Positions 46,208 to 48,100 of a DNA stretch of 48,100 bases are shown one piece after another. The position numbers and the translations under genes were made by a program. The first letter of the stretch is position 1; every line of letters starts with the position of its first letter. Origin of the DNA: Levilactobacillus paucivorans (GTDB taxonomy: Bacteria > Bacillota > Bacilli > Lactobacillales > Lactobacillaceae); NCBI RefSeq assembly GCF_001437125.1, contig NZ_JQCA01000060.1, positions 1 through 48,100 on the forward strand, written 5' to 3'. The notes under the pieces are model-generated. The model was not told where the DNA came from. It did not search any database and saw only the letters and a list, made by a program, of their open reading frames with translations.

Positions 46208-47089
46208 TTAATTCTCGACGGGCGTCAACTCGGATCGAATCTGCGCCAGTAACGCCTGGGCGGCGGTAGACAGACGCTGACCCTTTAACCAGACGAGACT
46301 AGATCCAGATGAGGTCCGTGGTTCCAGGGGAACAAAGGTGAGGTCGGATTGATTTGTGTTGATGATTCCGTCGAGGCCTAATGCGCTCCCAACCCCGGCC
46401 GAGACCAGGAGAGAGGCGTTGTACAGCAAGTTGTAGGTGGCCGCGACGTGCAGGTCGGCCGTGTCCAGTCCAAAGAGAGCGTGGATGCGCTGACTACCGC
46501 CTTGTTGCGGCAAGATGAGCGTGGCATGGGCGATGTCGTCGAGACTTACCGTGGCTTGTTGGGCCAGCGGCGAGCGATTCTGGACCAGAAGACCCCAGCG
46601 ACTCTCGCCAGGTAACCGCAAGAAGTCATAGTCGCTCTTGTCCGTGGGTTCCATGACGACGCCGAAATCAAAGACGCCGGAGCCGAGTTGTTGGTGGATA
46701 TCACTGGCGTCGGTGCTGACAAGGTTAATTTGGACGTGTGGATGTCGCTGATTCAGGTGGCCGATGGCCTGCGCCACGGTCAACATGCTTCGCGCCTCGG
46801 CACTGCCAACGTAGACGGCCCCCCGAACGTCCTGTTCCTGATGGATATTGGCCAGCGTCTTGTCGGTCAAGGACAGGATTTGCTTGGCCTGATTGGCAAA
46901 GTATTCACCATCGGCCGTTAGCTGAATGCTGCGATTACCCCGCTCGAAAAGGACCGTGCCAAGCTCGGCCTCTAACTCTTTGAGTTGCCGTGAAACGGTG
47001 GGTTGCGAGACGTGGAGCCGTTCCGAAGCCTGACTGATATTCTTTTCCTGAACAACCATCAAAAAGTAACGTAAGACGCGTAATTCCAT
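46208..47089 (-). CDS. LysR family transcriptional regulator
   Basis: 293 residues from the ATG 9 bp after GGAG (the frame is open three codons further up). N-terminal LysR helix-turn-helix MELRVLRYFLMVVQEKNISQ ... SQPTVSRQLKELEAELG (1-60), then the periplasmic-binding-type effector domain (90-290). It is divergent from the DUF2255-MerR pair and convergent, 6 bp apart, with the broken lipoprotein gene. The shared upstream region has the dyad CTATA/TATAG. Target and coinducer unknown, though the divergent pair is the usual candidate. Confidence 0.88.
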   Translation of the reverse strand: MELRVLRYFLMVVQEKNISQASERLHVSQPTVSRQLKELEAELGTVLFERGNRSIQLTADGEYFANQAKQILSLTDKTLANIHQEQDVRGAVYVGSAEARSMLTVAQAIGHLNQRHPHVQINLVSTDASDIHQQLGSGVFDFGVVMEPTDKSDYDFLRLPGESRWGLLVQNRSPLAQQATVSLDDIAHATLILPQQGGSQRIHALFGLDTADLHVAATYNLLYNASLLVSAGVGSALGLDGIINTNQSDLTFVPLEPRTSSGSSLVWLKGQRLSTAAQALLAQIRSELTPVEN

Positions 47090-47102
47090 CGTCACCATCT
47101 CC

Positions 47103-47121
47103 TATAACTAATTTGTATAGC
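47103..47121. promoter_or_regulatory. Inverted repeat in the lysR divergent region
   Basis: CTATA (47103-47107) and TATAG (47117-47121) form a dyad with an AT-rich 9-bp centre, compatible with a LysR box (T-N11-A). It overlaps the start region of the lysR transcript, suggesting autoregulation. Confidence 0.45.
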
Positions 47122-47207
47122 GCTTAATTTGATCTAAGCATTCGACATATCAAAAGTCAACTTATAAGATAGACCTTGAAGATAAGCACAGAAGGGAACG
47201 AGGGTAG

Positions 47208-47585
47208 ATGAAAAAATGGACGACAGAACGGCTACAAGCCTTCGCCACGGCCGATGACCTGCGGATCTCGCCATTTTATAGCGATGGCCAGACCTATGGG
47301 ACGCCAACTTGGATTTGGTCCGTGGTTGTGGGTGAGCACCTGTACGTTCGGGCCTGGAATGGTCAGCGTTCGTCGTGGTATCACTCGGCGATTGACCAGC
47401 GGGCGGGACGCATCTACTTGACCGGTCGGACCTTTCAGGTGGGGTTTCGTCCCGTCATCAGTGAGGCCGAATTGACCACCCGGATTGATAACGCCTATCG
47501 TCAGAAATATCAGGACAGTGCCTACGTCCAACCGATGTTACAAGCGGGGCCGCAGTCGGCTACCGTAGAAATTTTGCCAGCCTAG
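47208..47585 (+). CDS. DUF2255 family protein
   Basis: 125 residues, usual length. The family pattern is visible: WTTERLQAFATADDLRISPF, then GTPTWIWSVVVGEHLYVRAW and SSWYHSAI. DUF2255 is a small beta-rich fold distantly like flavin-nucleotide split-barrel proteins, with no established function. Start after AGGGTAG, not an ideal ribosome site. It is followed 18 bp later by a MerR gene with which it is probably co-transcribed, and is divergent from a LysR gene, an arrangement often seen for small oxidoreductase-like operons. Confidence 0.78.
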   Translation: MKKWTTERLQAFATADDLRISPFYSDGQTYGTPTWIWSVVVGEHLYVRAWNGQRSSWYHSAIDQRAGRIYLTGRTFQVGFRPVISEAELTTRIDNAYRQKYQDSAYVQPMLQAGPQSATVEILPA

Positions 47586-47603
47586 AAAGTGAGAGGGATT
47601 CCC

Positions 47604-47957
47604 ATGAAAATCAATGAAGCCGCTAAGCAGTTAAGAACCAGTGCATGGACACTCCGCTATTATGAACAGATTGGGATTATGGCGCCGATTACCCGGATCA
47701 GTGGGATGCGCGACTATAGCGCCGCTGATCTGGCCCAAATCAAGGGAATCTTGGATCTACGGGACTGTGGTGTCACGATTGAAGAAATTAAGCAGTTCCA
47801 AGCGGCCGAATCAAGCGAAGAACAACGCGAGATTTTAACGGATCAGGCCGCAGAGCTACGTGACCAAATTGACCACTTACGGGAATCTCTGGAACGGCTC
47901 GAAACGAAGATTACCGACCTGCCAGTCCAGACGTTACAGGCCAGTGCTGCTTGTTAG
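47604..47957 (+). CDS. MerR family transcriptional regulator (small)
   Basis: 117 residues from the ATG 8 bp after GAGAGGG; an in-frame GTG five codons earlier overlaps that site. MerR helix-turn-helix and wing: MKINEAAKQLRTSAWTLRYY, MRDYSAADLAQIKGILDLRD. A dimerisation coiled coil (about 75-105) and a short tail QASAAC with one terminal Cys complete it. Small members of this type often respond to aldehydes or oxidants (AdhR/NmlR-like), but the conserved sensor Cys of NmlR is not clearly present. Likely in one transcript with the DUF2255 gene. Confidence 0.85.
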   Translation: MKINEAAKQLRTSAWTLRYYEQIGIMAPITRISGMRDYSAADLAQIKGILDLRDCGVTIEEIKQFQAAESSEEQREILTDQAAELRDQIDHLRESLERLETKITDLPVQTLQASAAC

Positions 47958-48054
47958 GCGGGGGCTTTTTATGGATAGGGTGATTGATTAAGCGGATAGA
48001 AACGATTGCTAAAAATTAATGCGAAAAAATTGGGGTTAATTTCGTTCCTCGATT

Positions 48055-48100
48055 TAAAATTGAAGTGCAACACCTGCTCTACTAGACCAGTTCTTTATTC
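48055..48100. mobile_element. Possible end of an IS30-family insertion sequence (partial)
   Basis: The last bases, from AAAATTGAAGTGCAACACC onward, resemble the terminal inverted repeats of lactobacillar IS30-type elements, which contain the GTTGCACTT motif. The element would continue beyond the window. Recognition is from memory and the segment is short. Confidence 0.35.

Overview
The window looks like chromosomal DNA of a moderately high-GC lactic acid bacterium of the family Lactobacillaceae (Levilactobacillus/Lactiplantibacillus-like). This rests on the gene repertoire: a fused OpuC-type betaine permease, a C69 dipeptidase, a Met T-box leader in front of a MetE-C-like protein, a CopY/CopB pair, and a helveticin-like bacteriocin gene. 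AGGAGG ribosome sites are common throughout. The genus is inference. No rRNA, tRNA, CRISPR array or prophage was seen. Both window edges look like the outer ends of insertion sequences (ISL3-like on the left, IS30-like on the right), so the window may be a draft contig broken at repeated IS copies.

Layout. 0.4-4.1 kb: M20 peptidase, a MerR regulator divergent from an NADPH:quinone-reductase-like gene with a classic 19-bp-spacer MerR promoter, and an Lrp/AsnC regulator. 4.3-7.8 kb: opuC-type compatible-solute transporter (ATPase plus fused permease/binding protein) followed by a second quinone-reductase paralogue. 7.8-10.0 kb: Met-type T-box, methionine-synthase-like gene, glycerophosphodiesterase. 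10.1-12.0 kb: FMN reductase divergent from a MarR regulator, and an unknown membrane protein. 12.0-18.0 kb: a 1-kb intergenic region with its own signals, then a phosphonate/phosphate-type ABC operon (phnD-phnC-phnE-phnE) ending in a 5'-nucleotidase-family phosphoesterase. 18.0-24.8 kb: Nudix hydrolase, zinc-less alcohol dehydrogenase family protein, P2A cation ATPase, ASCH protein, dipeptidase.

24.8-33.5 kb is an accessory stretch of five secreted proteins of unknown function that share a C-terminal or internal basic, Tyr-rich module. They come in two paralogous pairs plus one single gene. A lower-GC helveticin-J-like bacteriocin gene and an EamA transporter lie among them. 33.9-36.6 kb: copper operon copY-copB with two cop boxes. 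36.7-48 kb: D-Ala-D-Ala carboxypeptidase, FtsX/LolD-type ABC exporter, CoA-disulfide reductase-rhodanese fusion under a perfect 18-bp palindrome, aldo/keto reductase, O-acetyltransferase, a frameshifted cyclophilin-like lipoprotein, a LysR regulator, and a DUF2255-MerR pair.

The most unusual signal is two unrelated families of dispersed, structured intergenic repeats. Family 1 has four copies (181-364, 33725-33894, 38287-38402 and a diverged one at 41850-42022). Three of these sit 17-27 nt after a stop codon, in the same orientation relative to the gene. Family 2 has three large copies (25820-25957, 38072-38200, 44704-44825) and two small remnants (22671-22720, 10051-10072), all downstream of genes on the same strand. 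In both families the stems are conserved while their sequences change on both sides. That points to selected RNA (or cruciform) structures located in 3' untranslated regions.
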